A DNA stretch of 64,000 nt from Aminipila sp032051575 (GCF_032051575.1 NZ_DAMBYD010000005.1:248001-312000); one strand, 5' to 3'; positions 44,507-52,379 are shown, counted from the first letter of the stretch. Made by a program: numbers and translations. Notes: generated from the sequence alone by a model not told the origin.

Positions 44507-45427
44507 TCAAATGGGTTCAATCGGCATGTAGATTTCTACTTTAATCAAGTGTTCTTTCTCCTCTTTGGGATTATTCAGATATACCTCAAAAGGGGCGGCA
44601 TTTCTCGGAACGTATCCACTTGTCAAAAGCCACTTCTGATACATATAATCCCATGCATCTTCAAATTGCTCCTGTACGATTTCAAAATATCCCACCGCAT
44701 AAAGTCCACCATCTATAGTCATCACTCCAAGCATGCCATTTTCCTTCGCAGAACAGGACTTTGGGAAAGTCATACACAGACTGGTTCGAAACTGTTCCTC
44801 TTTCCCAAATTCAGGATTATCATGATACAAAGTAAGGAACTGATTTTTCCCTGGATGCAAAAGCTCCTGTTTTGATGCTGCCCGAAAAAGATCCCGTACT
44901 AATCTTTCATACTCCTTAGCCAGTGAACAATATGTACCTGTATGTCGTACATATATGACCTGACATTCTTTTACACTCTCGATTCGAATCTCTCCGGTTG
45001 AAGGAAACGGATTTATTACCCATTTTTTCTTCTTGTCAGACTTATTGTAAGTGGAAATATAAATAGAATCTTTGCAATTCGTGCTATATTTTTTTCTATA
45101 TGCTATCGGACTTAATCCATAATAACTTTTAAATGCCCTTGAAAAAATCGCGGAATCCGTAAACCCTAGTTCATACGCAATATCCGTAATATTTTTATTT
45201 TCCAAATGCGCTAACATAAACATCGCCTGTTCCATACGAATTCTGTTTACATAATGCGACAATGGTTCCTGCATCACACTTTTAAAAATACGATTAAAAT
45301 GATATTTTGAAAAGCCAGCTACTACTGCCAACTCTTCCGTAGACAGATTTTTTCCATAATTCTCTTGGATATAATCTTGAACTTTATGTATCCTAGTGAC
45401 ATACTCATTCTGATGATTATCTAACAT
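44507..45427 (-). CDS. AraC family regulator with GyrI-like effector domain
   Basis: 306 residues. Two HTHs: LSTEELAVVAGFSKYHFNRIFKS (about 28-50) and ITDIAYELGFTDSAIFSRAFKSYYGLSPIAYR (about 82-110). The C-terminal GyrI-like/effector-binding domain (about 150-303) includes QVIYVRHTGTYCSLAKEYERL and VGYFEIVQEQFEDAWDYMYQKWL. This matches the BmrR/Rob-like multidrug-sensing type. The neighbouring serine hydrolase is a likely target. Confidence 0.92.
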   Translation of the reverse strand: MLDNHQNEYVTRIHKVQDYIQENYGKNLSTEELAVVAGFSKYHFNRIFKSVMQEPLSHYVNRIRMEQAMFMLAHLENKNITDIAYELGFTDSAIFSRAFKSYYGLSPIAYRKKYSTNCKDSIYISTYNKSDKKKKWVINPFPSTGEIRIESVKECQVIYVRHTGTYCSLAKEYERLVRDLFRAASKQELLHPGKNQFLTLYHDNPEFGKEEQFRTSLCMTFPKSCSAKENGMLGVMTIDGGLYAVGYFEIVQEQFEDAWDYMYQKWLLTSGYVPRNAAPFEVYLNNPKEEKEHLIKVEIYMPIEPI

Positions 45428-45478
45428 AATAATCCCTCTATTGTCATGAAGCGTAATAATCCATAATTCCCAATCATC

Positions 45479-46150
45479 CTATATTTTTGCTTCTATGTTC
45501 TCCGCTGAAAACTCATACCATTGCATATCCTTTTTCTCATTTTGCTGATTTAAAAAAGTATCGAAAGCTTCCTTGTTAACAGAAGTGTCATGGATGAAAT
45601 ACGATATTTCTGAATTGCTGTCATCGGAAGCCATCTGTGCATATCCTAAGGTTTCCTTTTCCACAGAATCTGGTTTGAAACCTGAAATTTTTTCAACTCC
45701 AACATCTGAAGCGCTGTTGGCATAGCTATACGTTCCATCTTCTTTCAGCATCTCAAAACCCCGGTACACAACATTGTAGCCATATACTGTGCCATTACAA
45801 CAATATAAAATTTCATATTGTTCAGGATAATCCAATGATAATTCAAGGACCACTTCCGGTATCTGATCTCCGTCCAGATCTAATACAGTAAATCGTGTCA
45901 CTTTATAGGTGCCTTCATATTTAGAATTCCTACTTAAAAAGTCGTTTAGGAAAACTTCTTGATTATCATCCGTGCTGATGAACCCAGCCTGATTCTGCAG
46001 CACCTCTTTATATGTATCTGTAGGCAAAGGATTTGTTTCTTCGGGAGAAAATTTGCTACTTTTGGCTGAATCCGTTTTGTTGGTTGAACACGCGCTAAGT
46101 GTAATACTTAATAAGCATATTAAGAACAAAATATTGATTTTTGATTTCAT
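45479..46150 (-). CDS. Lipoprotein of unknown function
   Basis: 223 residues. Lipoprotein signal ending TLSACS (Cys near 21). The mature part holds the Ca-binding-like LDLDGDQIPEVVLELS segment (EF-hand/dockerin-like acidic loop) seen in many VCBS/FG-GAP-like secreted proteins. The start was set at ATG 46150, seven nt after AGGAG. No partner is identified. Confidence 0.75.
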   Translation of the reverse strand: MKSKINILFLICLLSITLSACSTNKTDSAKSSKFSPEETNPLPTDTYKEVLQNQAGFISTDDNQEVFLNDFLSRNSKYEGTYKVTRFTVLDLDGDQIPEVVLELSLDYPEQYEILYCCNGTVYGYNVVYRGFEMLKEDGTYSYANSASDVGVEKISGFKPDSVEKETLGYAQMASDDSNSEISYFIHDTSVNKEAFDTFLNQQNEKKDMQWYEFSAENIEAKI

Positions 46151-46176
46151 TGAAATACTCCTCATATCATTGCTAT

Positions 46177-46195
46177 AATCACTGACTCAGTGATT
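46177..46195 (-). promoter_or_regulatory. Perfect 19-bp palindrome in the lipoprotein leader
   Basis: AATCACTGA-C-TCAGTGATT, 27 bp before the ATG and about 40 bp after the predicted -10 box. It looks like an operator half-site pair or a small stem; there is no U-run, so it is not a terminator. Confidence 0.4.
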
Positions 46196-46234
46196 TTGGT
46201 TCACAAAGGTGGAAATTTAAACGCTTGTTCTTTT

Positions 46235-46263
46235 ATATTATCACATAACCTAATGAGTAACAA
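46235..46263 (-). promoter_or_regulatory. Probable promoter of the lipoprotein gene
   Basis: Minus-strand TTGTTA (46258-46263) and TAATAT (46235-46240), 17-bp spacer. Confidence 0.5.
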
Positions 46264-46278
46264 CAAAAATAGAGGCAC

Positions 46279-47469
46279 TTATTTTCCTTTATACTTCTCC
46301 TTTAAAGATAAAATACGTAATACACTTTTATCAATTCGCTTTTCACTTATAGTTCCGTCTTTAACTGCATTATAAATTCCATTATAAGCTTCTACGAAAT
46401 TTTCAGGCATTAAGATAATATCCGCTCCCGCTAAAATAGCTTTTATAGCACTAGTACTAGATGTATATTCCTGCGTAATAGCGCCCATTGCCATGGAATC
46501 GGTGATAACCACACCATTATAATTCATCTCTTTTCGTAGCTTGCCTTCAATCATTTCATTGGATAAAGAAGATGGAAGCCCATCAGATGTTATATTTGGA
46601 GTTGTAATATGAGAAACCATAATCATATCAGTATTTTGGGAAGCGTTAATAAACGGAATTAATTCACATTGTTTTAGTTCCTCCCATGTCTTTTCTGTAG
46701 ATACAACCCCCTTATGAGTATCTCCTTTCGTATCTCCATGTCCAGGAAAGTGTTTTATGCAGCTCATCACGCCTGCTTGATGAAAGCCATCAATTTCTTC
46801 AGATACCATTTCTGCCACAAGTGCAGGATTGCTGCCAAAAGAGCGATTTCCAATTACAATATTTTCAGGATTTGTATTAACATCAGCTACCGGAGCAAAA
46901 TCTATATTAAATCCATATTGTTTTAAGTAAGAACCAATTGTGAGTCCAACATTTCGTGCATTTTTACTATCCTTAGTCAATCCTATTGCTTCCATACTTT
47001 CATACCGGATTACATCAAATCCCTTTGAATTGGCAATTCTAGACACAGGACCGCCTTCTTCATCAATACCTACAAATAATGAAATTTCACTTTGTTTTTT
47101 CATTTCATTGATAAAATCCGTCAGTTGTTCAGGTGATAAAATATTTTTTTGAAAAATTACAATACCACCTATATGATATGCCTTCATTGATTCAATCATT
47201 TGATTATTTAATTCTATTACACCGTAAGCTTTTGGATTGCTGATTTGCTCTGTAGTGAGGTTAAGATCAAGCGAGTCAGGACGAATAATAAAAAGCTGCC
47301 CTATTTTTTCCTCCAAAGTCATACTTTTAATTAATTGTTCTGCTTTTGATAACTTCTTACCAGTTGATGTATTATTCGTTGAATCTGGCTTTTCCACACT
47401 TGGTACGCCACAAGAAGTAAGAATTAATACTATAACAAGTATTAGTGAATTAAAAAATATTTTTTTCAT
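46279..47469 (-). CDS. Glycoside hydrolase family 3 beta-N-acetylhexosaminidase (NagZ-like), lipoprotein
   Basis: 396 residues. Lipobox LTSCG (Cys near 20), then a GH3 catalytic domain: FVGIDEEGGPVSRI, NIDFAPVADVNTNPENIVIGNRSFG, KHFPGHGDTKGDTHKG (the NagZ-specific His/Asp loop, near residue 242) and GVVITDSMAMGAI with the nucleophile Asp (about 327). It removes terminal GlcNAc from peptidoglycan fragments or glycans outside the cell. Single-domain NagZ type. A secreted anchored version indicates wall recycling in the envelope, as in Bacillus NagZ. Confidence 0.95.
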   Translation of the reverse strand: MKKIFFNSLILVIVLILTSCGVPSVEKPDSTNNTSTGKKLSKAEQLIKSMTLEEKIGQLFIIRPDSLDLNLTTEQISNPKAYGVIELNNQMIESMKAYHIGGIVIFQKNILSPEQLTDFINEMKKQSEISLFVGIDEEGGPVSRIANSKGFDVIRYESMEAIGLTKDSKNARNVGLTIGSYLKQYGFNIDFAPVADVNTNPENIVIGNRSFGSNPALVAEMVSEEIDGFHQAGVMSCIKHFPGHGDTKGDTHKGVVSTEKTWEELKQCELIPFINASQNTDMIMVSHITTPNITSDGLPSSLSNEMIEGKLRKEMNYNGVVITDSMAMGAITQEYTSSTSAIKAILAGADIILMPENFVEAYNGIYNAVKDGTISEKRIDKSVLRILSLKEKYKGK

Positions 47470-47537
47470 TTTTAAAACCTCATTAGATTATATACGGGCA
47501 AAATATGTATATTTTTTATAATAAATTTTTAAACTAA

Positions 47538-47582
47538 AAGGCATGACTCCCTTAAACTAAGATTCATGCCTTAAAGATTATT
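47538..47582 (-). terminator. Terminator of the SASP gene
   Basis: 9-bp arms AAGGCATGA / TCATGCCTT with a 27-nt loop; TTTTAG follows on the minus strand, 8 bp past the SASP stop. Confidence 0.6.
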
Positions 47583-47589
47583 CATTAGA

Positions 47590-47838
47590 CTATTTGCTTG
47601 TCATGTTTCCAGACATACTGTTTGTCATGCTTCCTGACATATTGCCTGATAAGCTTTTTTCAGCCATATCTACAAGTGTCTTTGTCATGTAGCCACCTAC
47701 ATAACCATTCTGTCGTGCTGTAAGATTTCCCTTATCGATGCTATCATAATTTGTTAGTCCAAGTTCAGAAGCTATTTCTGTCTTTAAGCTATTTAAAGCT
47801 GGCTTATAGCTCTTATTCATTTTATCTTGTAATGTCAT
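47590..47838 (-). CDS. Small acid-soluble spore protein, alpha/beta type
   Basis: 82 residues. It has the alpha/beta-SASP core around KTEIASELGLTNYD (germination-protease site region) and KGNLTARQNGYVGGYMTKTLVDMAEKSL (DNA-binding helix). SASPs coat spore DNA and supply amino acids at germination. The C-terminus carries an unusual repeated tail of Ser/Gly/Asn/Met (GNMSGSM, TNSMSGNM). Start moved to ATG 47838, seven nt after AGGAGGT. Direct evidence that the host forms endospores. Confidence 0.95.
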   Translation of the reverse strand: MTLQDKMNKSYKPALNSLKTEIASELGLTNYDSIDKGNLTARQNGYVGGYMTKTLVDMAEKSLSGNMSGSMTNSMSGNMTSK

Positions 47839-47938
47839 TATAATCACCTCCTGTGCTATTAATTTAACCCAAGAAGATAATTATAATCTATGTAATTATT
47901 TCATATCCTAGCTTATTTTAGAAATTATTTTAAAAGCC

Positions 47939-48043
47939 TCAAAGTTTTATCAGTTCTCCACAATGTGGGCAGATTATATACCCATTTTCCACAGCATTTA
48001 AATCCATAACAAAATATCTCATGCAATGTGTACATTTCATCAT
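47939..48043 (-). CDS. 34-residue zinc-ribbon protein
   Basis: ATG 48043 after a perfect GGAGG; 34 codons to TGA at 47939. MKCTHCMRYFVMD ... IICPHCGELIKL shows two CxxC pairs separated by about 20 residues, a complete minimal zinc ribbon. No further domain. Too short for standard gene calling. One of several tiny zinc-binding proteins in the window. Confidence 0.75.
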   Translation of the reverse strand: MMKCTHCMRYFVMDLNAVENGYIICPHCGELIKL

Positions 48044-48204
48044 TTTTACATTCCTCCGTCCTTAAATTCACATATAACACTATACTCCAAATTTTTTATA
48101 ATAAAAGACTTGACTTTACTGGCAAAAGTTACAGCATTGATATTGTAATTAATATTTAAATATTAAAAAAATAAAAACACATAATAACATCGGAGGTGAT
48201 ACAA

Positions 48205-48363
48205 ATGGATTATTTAAGAAAATCAGTTATTAATTCTGATGCTTACAAAAATATCGGCAGTGATGAAACTAAAGAACGTTCTCAGAATGTTAAAAAAAAT
48301 ACACAAGATGCTGATTCTAGAAGCAATGTACAAAATGCTGATTCTAAAAATAGAATGCTATAA
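48205..48363 (+). CDS. 52-residue disordered protein, paralogue of the 50133 gene
   Basis: ATG 48205 after GGAGGTGATACAA; 52 codons to TAA. Begins MDYLRKSVINSDAYKN and passes into Gln/Asn/Asp/Ser repeats (KNTQDADSRSN, VQNADSKN). Both the coding style and the region before the start (ACACATAATAA, then GGAGGTGATA) match the gene at 50133, so the two are paralogues with shared control. No hydrophobic core, so probably unstructured. Function unknown; spore association plausible since the SASP gene is nearby. Confidence 0.7.
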   Translation: MDYLRKSVINSDAYKNIGSDETKERSQNVKKNTQDADSRSNVQNADSKNRML

Positions 48364-48388
48364 ATAGAACAATATGCAGTTATAAAAT

Positions 48389-48486
48389 AAAAAGCTAATG
48401 AAGAATAAATGGAATTATAAAAGATTAAACCTATTTTTTGTGCTTAATTTAATCCTATAATCCATATTATCAATCTTTAGCTTTTT
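48389..48486. terminator. Long imperfect hairpin after the 52-codon gene
   Basis: About 38-nt arms that pair in blocks (AAAGCTAA, ATGGA, TTATA, GATTAA) with small gaps, closing loop about 18 nt, ending in CTTTTTG. Acts at least as terminator for the plus-strand gene at 48205; the arm length is more than a terminator needs. Confidence 0.5.
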
Positions 48487-48543
48487 GTACTATAACTCTT
48501 CATTCTATTTAATTATATTTTTACAGAATACTTGATATTATAA

Positions 48544-49164
48544 TTACCTTTTTTCTACTGCTCCTAAATGGCAGCTTTCAAAACAATTTCCACAGCGAAT
48601 ACAATTCTCACTATTAATTCTAAATTGTCTTCCATTTGGTTTAATACATTCAATCGGACATTTTTTTATGCAGTTTCCACAGCCAATACACTTATCATTA
48701 ATAAAATAACCCATGTCAGTAATTGCCGTACCCCCAAAAGAGAAAGCTTCTCGGACTGGAGGAATTTGTGATAAGTCAAAGAATTCACCTTCTCCAGAAT
48801 AAAGTTGAAAAACTGTCAGCACTGATCTGCTTTCTTCACTTTTGTAAATCTTTGACATGTAAGAATTTTCTTTAAAAATTAATGGTAAAAGCTCATTCCC
48901 AATATTGCGGACTTGTCCACACACAGAAATAGCAATCGTAGAAAGAGTATCTTTTCCTTTCATTCCACTTATTGCAACATATTGTTTATCCATTAACCGT
49001 TCATAGAATTTTTTACCTTTGGCAGTTATAAAATAAAGCGAATTATCATCACATATCATTATATCAATCACACAAGTCTTGGGCAGCCCATTTTTATCAA
49101 CTACCGCAAACACAGTGGAATGAATTTCATTTTTAAGAATTTGAAATATATCTTTTGTTTTCAT
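48544..49164 (-). CDS. PNPOx-like flavoprotein with C-terminal 2x[4Fe-4S] ferredoxin domain
   Basis: 206 residues. The N-terminal half has a pyridoxamine-phosphate-oxidase-like split-barrel (VFAVVDKNGLPKTCVIDIMIC, LYFITAKGKKFYERL). The C-terminal 60 residues carry two CxxCxxCxxxCP clusters (CIGCGNCIKKCPIECI and CIRCGNCFESCHLGA). The second cluster has the fourth Cys in CHLGA. An FMN protein with built-in ferredoxin, for electron transfer to an unknown acceptor. It overlaps the next gene upstream by 1 bp (ATGA-type) and is divergently transcribed from an HxlR regulator. Confidence 0.9.
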   Translation of the reverse strand: MKTKDIFQILKNEIHSTVFAVVDKNGLPKTCVIDIMICDDNSLYFITAKGKKFYERLMDKQYVAISGMKGKDTLSTIAISVCGQVRNIGNELLPLIFKENSYMSKIYKSEESRSVLTVFQLYSGEGEFFDLSQIPPVREAFSFGGTAITDMGYFINDKCIGCGNCIKKCPIECIKPNGRQFRINSENCIRCGNCFESCHLGAVEKR

Positions 49165-49565
49165 TACAGAATATACTCCTTTGGAGGATTCCCTGAAAAA
49201 TCTGCTATTACTGCCTTTACATCCTCAAGATAAAAAACTTCAAAAATTGGATTATCAGCTGACTGGTATTGTCCTTTCACAATCGGATTATTCATACATT
49301 CCTCTTTTATGGTCATATTGTTTTCAAATATTACTTTGCCGCTTAAGCGAATCCATGTATATGTAGAACTTGAAGCGGAGATTTCTATATAAGGATTAAC
49401 CTCCATATCTTTATATACATCCTTGGTATTGTTTGTACAGAACCAAAGCTTTCCTCCCTGTTCAAAGCAAAACATAAATGGTCGGCACTTTGCTTTACCG
49501 TCACGACCCACAGTAGCTAAAAATTGAACTGGATTCTCGTTTAAAAAATTTACAACTTCTTTCAT
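49164..49565 (-). CDS. Pyridoxamine 5'-phosphate oxidase family protein
   Basis: 133 residues. Split-barrel flavin-binding fold: VVNFLNENPVQFLATVGRDGKAKCRPFMFCFEQGGKLWFCTNNTKDVYKDMEVNPYIEIS and YTWIRLSGKVIFENN. Typical of small FMN-binding reductases, including NimA-type nitroimidazole-resistance proteins. First gene of a two-gene operon with the PNPOx-ferredoxin fusion, likely induced through the divergent HxlR protein. Confidence 0.9.
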   Translation of the reverse strand: MKEVVNFLNENPVQFLATVGRDGKAKCRPFMFCFEQGGKLWFCTNNTKDVYKDMEVNPYIEISASSSTYTWIRLSGKVIFENNMTIKEECMNNPIVKGQYQSADNPIFEVFYLEDVKAVIADFSGNPPKEYIL

Positions 49566-49656
49566 TTTAATAATACCTCCGTATTTTAATTAAGATAACA
49601 GGCTTGACTTTTACAACCTGTACTATTATGATATGTCCATCAGTATGCTTCGTAAA

Positions 49657-49676
49657 GTAAGCACTTTTTTGTGCTG
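49657..49676. promoter_or_regulatory. Candidate HxlR operator
   Basis: Inverted AGCAC / GTGCT around TTTTTT within the divergent gap between the PNPOx and HxlR genes. HxlR proteins usually bind such a site to control the adjacent reductase genes. Arms are short, so support is modest. Confidence 0.35.
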
Positions 49677-49718
49677 TAGTACCTTAAATGATACTAATGA
49701 GGAAAGAGTGGGTTTATT

Positions 49719-50048
49719 ATGCAAAAAGAATTACCAGCTTGCCCGGTTGAGACGACACTGATGTTAATTAGTGACCGTTGGAAAGTTTTAATATTGAGAG
49801 ATTTATTAGATGGAACAAAGCGATTTGGAGAACTTAAAAAATCCATCGGAAGTATTACACAAAAAGTTCTTACTTCAAATCTTCGTTCTATGGAAGAATG
49901 TGGTCTGCTTACAAGAAAAGTGTATCCAGAAGTTCCGCCAAGAGTTGAATACACACTGACAGAAACAGGATACAGCTTGAGACCAATTCTGGATGCTATG
50001 TTTAAATGGGGAATCCAGTATCAACAGCAATATATAAATGGGAAATAA
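49719..50048 (+). CDS. HxlR-family transcriptional regulator
   Basis: 109 residues. Winged helix with the family's CPVETTLMLISDRWKVLILRDLLDGTKRFGELKKSIGSITQKVLTSNLRSMEECGLL; one N-terminal Cys (residue 7) at the position that senses electrophiles or aldehydes in HypR/HxlR. Divergent from the PNPOx operon, so it probably controls it in response to redox or electrophile stress. Confidence 0.94.
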   Translation: MQKELPACPVETTLMLISDRWKVLILRDLLDGTKRFGELKKSIGSITQKVLTSNLRSMEECGLLTRKVYPEVPPRVEYTLTETGYSLRPILDAMFKWGIQYQQQYINGK

Positions 50049-50132
50049 TTACTATACTGGATTACGGTTTTCATATAAATCTTTGATAATTATCAGATAA
50101 CTACACATAATAAACTGTGGAGGTGATAGAAC

Positions 50133-50360
50133 ATGGATAATTTAAAAAACACACAAAACAACGCTAATTCTTACACAAAGGCACATTATGCTGAATCTTA
50201 CGATAAGGCAAAGGATGCTAAGGATAGCACTCAGGATGCTAGAAACAAATCTCAGAACTCTAAGAACAATACTCAGGATTCTAGAAGTGCTCAGGATTGT
50301 AGAAACGCTCAGGATTCTAGAAACAATTCTCAGAACTCTAGAAACGAAAGCCAGAGATAA
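50133..50360 (+). CDS. 75-residue disordered Gln/Asn/Asp/Ser-repeat protein
   Basis: MDNLKNTQNNANSYTKAHYAESYD forms the leader; the remaining residues are repeats of about seven residues with pattern x-Q-D/N-x-R-N, such as TQDARNKSQNSKN and AQDSRNNSQNSRN. Strongly hydrophilic. Paralogue of the 48205 gene with the same upstream ACACATAATAA and GGAGGTGATA. Likely disordered; may be a spore-core or coat-associated protein. Terminator follows 26 bp later. Confidence 0.8.
   Translation: MDNLKNTQNNANSYTKAHYAESYDKAKDAKDSTQDARNKSQNSKNNTQDSRSAQDCRNAQDSRNNSQNSRNESQR
50216..50355 (+). repeat. Coding microrepeat of the disordered protein
   Basis: Degenerate tandem units of about 21-24 bp (variants of CTCAGGATTCTAGAAAC and CTCAGAACTCTA) encode the Q-D/N-x-R-N repeats. 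Unit differences lie mainly in third codon positions or conserved substitutions. Such arrays expand by slippage, so copy number may vary between strains. Confidence 0.7.
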
Positions 50361-50385
50361 TAACTTATTGTTAATTTTAATCAAT

Positions 50386-50417
50386 AAAAAGGCTAATGGA
50401 AATCCATTAGCTTTTTT
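50386..50417. terminator. Bidirectional terminator
   Basis: 15-bp stem AAAAAGGCTAATGGA / TCCATTAGCTTTTTT (one G-U pair), 2-nt loop. Closes the plus-strand repeat gene and the minus-strand oxidoreductase gene. Confidence 0.85.
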
Positions 50418-50427
50418 ATTGCCTATA

Positions 50428-51870
50428 TTATAAATTATTACTAAGATCTTTCATAGCAGGGTTATTAATCAAGTTGCCCCTGTAGTCAAATCTTGAACCA
50501 TGGCAAGGGCAATCCCAGCTAAGCTCATCTGGATTCCATTCTAATTGACAGCCTAGGTGCGTACATCTAGTGGATACTGTATAGGCTTTTCCTTGGTCAT
50601 CCTTATACACTCCAACTTTATGACCTTCAAACTCTACAATCCCACCATGTCCATTTGGTAATTGATTGATTTCATCTTCAGGCAGAGTAAACAATTCCGT
50701 CATAAGTCCTTTAACTGCTTGGATTCCATCTTCTATTAATGTTTTCGCAGAAGCAGAGAATTTAAATCTTTGCGGCGAGAATACATCTGCAAAACTGTTT
50801 TCTTTTTTTAAAATAGAATCTGATATAATCATAGCTGATATCATGGAGTTAGTCATTCCCCATTTTCCAAAACCAGTAGCTACATAACAATTTGGCGTTG
50901 ATGATGAAAATTGGCCAATGTAAGGAACACCATCAAGAGTCATACAGTCCTGTGCCGACCAATGGGATATTTCAATACTTTCAGGGAAAAATCTCTTAGC
51001 TGCTATACGAAGCTTTTCATATTTATCACCTGCTGAATTTTCACCAGTTCTATGTTGACCACCGCCAAAAATCAAAACACCATCTCTATTACGGAATGAA
51101 TATCCCTCTTGATCAATACTAAGGTACATACCATTTACCTGTTTGGCATTTTTCAATGCAAGTACATAAGAACGTTCTTGATGCATTCGCATAAAGTAGT
51201 AACCTGGAACATTAATATAGGGATAATGGGTTGCAATTACAATATACTCTGCAGTTACACTCCCATGTTCTGTAATAATTCGATAATCTTCTATATCCTC
51301 TGCCGTAGTATACTCATAAATTTTTAATGTTTCAGCGATTTCTTTTAAAAATTCTAATGGATGAAATTGTGCTTGATGATTAAACTTTAATGCACACTTT
51401 ATGTTAAAAGGTAGATTTGTCTCATTGGTCAAAGATGCATCTATTCCTAACTGATTAGCGGCATGAGCCTCTTGTTCTAACCGTTCACTCTCCTCCGTTG
51501 AATACAGATATGCTGATCGGTCCTCAAAATGGCAATTGATTTGCTCTTCCTCAACAATTCGTCTATATTCAGATATTGCTTTTTTATTTGCTTCAGCATA
51601 TTTTTTTGCCTTTTCTATCCCAAAGTCTTGTATTAAACTATGATAAATCAAATTATGTTGACCTGTAATTTTCGCAGTAGTATTTTCAGTTTGTCCACTA
51701 CCTATATTCTTTGCCTCTAAAACAACAACTTTTTTACCTTGTTTTTGTAAAAAATAAGCAGTTAAGATTCCTGCCAATCCTCCACCTATAACAGCAACCT
51801 CTGTTTCAATGTCGCTATTTAAAGGCTCTCTTTTAGGTATCTCAATATTTTCTCTCCAGATAGAGCTCAT
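50428..51870 (-). CDS. FAD-dependent oxidoreductase with C-terminal Rieske 2Fe-2S domain
   Basis: 480 residues. FAD-binding GGGLAGILTAYFLQKQGKKVVVLEA near residue 32 (DadA/glycine-oxidase-like), VVIATHYPYI, then CPCHGSRFDYRGNLINNPA and CTHLGCQLEWNPDE give a Rieske C-H/C-H cluster (about 425-460). Oxidises an amine or related substrate and passes electrons through the Rieske centre. The start was placed at ATG 51870, after a GGGGGTGGTG site, discarding 23 upstream codons. Monocistronic. Confidence 0.92.
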   Translation of the reverse strand: MSSIWRENIEIPKREPLNSDIETEVAVIGGGLAGILTAYFLQKQGKKVVVLEAKNIGSGQTENTTAKITGQHNLIYHSLIQDFGIEKAKKYAEANKKAISEYRRIVEEEQINCHFEDRSAYLYSTEESERLEQEAHAANQLGIDASLTNETNLPFNIKCALKFNHQAQFHPLEFLKEIAETLKIYEYTTAEDIEDYRIITEHGSVTAEYIVIATHYPYINVPGYYFMRMHQERSYVLALKNAKQVNGMYLSIDQEGYSFRNRDGVLIFGGGQHRTGENSAGDKYEKLRIAAKRFFPESIEISHWSAQDCMTLDGVPYIGQFSSSTPNCYVATGFGKWGMTNSMISAMIISDSILKKENSFADVFSPQRFKFSASAKTLIEDGIQAVKGLMTELFTLPEDEINQLPNGHGGIVEFEGHKVGVYKDDQGKAYTVSTRCTHLGCQLEWNPDELSWDCPCHGSRFDYRGNLINNPAMKDLSNNL

Positions 51871-51965
51871 AACACCACCCCCATTTTTTAGTATGAACAT
51901 ATTTAAGAAATAATAAACAGAAACTAAAAAGAACCTCAATGTAGGTTCTTTTTAAAATTTTTTAT

Positions 51966-52133
51966 TTAGCTTTTAAAACTTGGTGGTGTTGCATTTGTAT
52001 TTCCAAATGCATTAACTGGTGACGGATCAGATAGGTTAAAGTATAATTTTGAATCTTCTGTTACACCAAAATCTTTGTTTGATCCTGTATTCTGAACTCG
52101 ATTAAATGCCTCTCTAAACCATCTTAATATATC
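51966..52133 (-). pseudogene. Open frame without start, possible frameshifted extension of the upstream gene
   Basis: The frame follows directly after the 52124 gene and encodes LRWFREAFNRVQNTGSNKDFG, then KLYFNLSDPSPVNAFGN, ending TPPSFKS. It has strong coding character but no ATG/GTG/TTG. A single extra base at the 52126-52134 junction would fuse it to the 63-residue upstream protein as ...ENGKDILRWFREAF, making a 118-residue product. Either a -1 frameshift (programmed or mutational) or a sequencing error. Confidence 0.45.
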
Positions 52134-52315
52134 TTACCGTTTTCTAAGTAACTCTTGATTTTTTCGGCTTGTACCCCTTCCATCTTAGCAGATTCACGTA
52201 AAAAATCTCTCACCTCAGGATTGTCTACTTCATAAGAGAAGTCCATAAAATCACGAACTTTTTCCTGCGTATCTAATAAAGCTTTTTTCAGATAATCTTC
52301 TGGCTTTAATTTCAT
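52124..52315 (-). CDS. 63-residue helical acidic protein
   Basis: MKLKPEDYLKKALLDTQEKVRDFMDFSYEVDNPEVRDFLRESAKMEGVQAEKIKSYLENGKIY: an all-helical charged protein, possibly a short ferritin-like or spore-coat-like unit. GGAGG lies 7 nt before ATG 52315. Its stop overlaps an open frame that continues with strongly coding sequence (see the adjacent entry), so the natural protein may be longer. No family recognised. Confidence 0.65.
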   Translation of the reverse strand: MKLKPEDYLKKALLDTQEKVRDFMDFSYEVDNPEVRDFLRESAKMEGVQAEKIKSYLENGKIY

Positions 52316-52379
52316 ATAATCGCCTCCTTAAAAACATATATTTAGTTTGTATTAATTATTATCGTAAAATGTAAAATAA

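Noticed and set aside
50216..50355. Possible CRISPR-like array
   Set aside because: Units are contiguous, degenerate and in frame; there are no unique spacers or cas genes.
50142..50433. 80-81-codon ORFs on both strands over the repeat gene
   Set aside because: Produced by the repeat's base composition; hydrophobic translations without ribosome sites. The frame at 50133 is supported by its paralogue.
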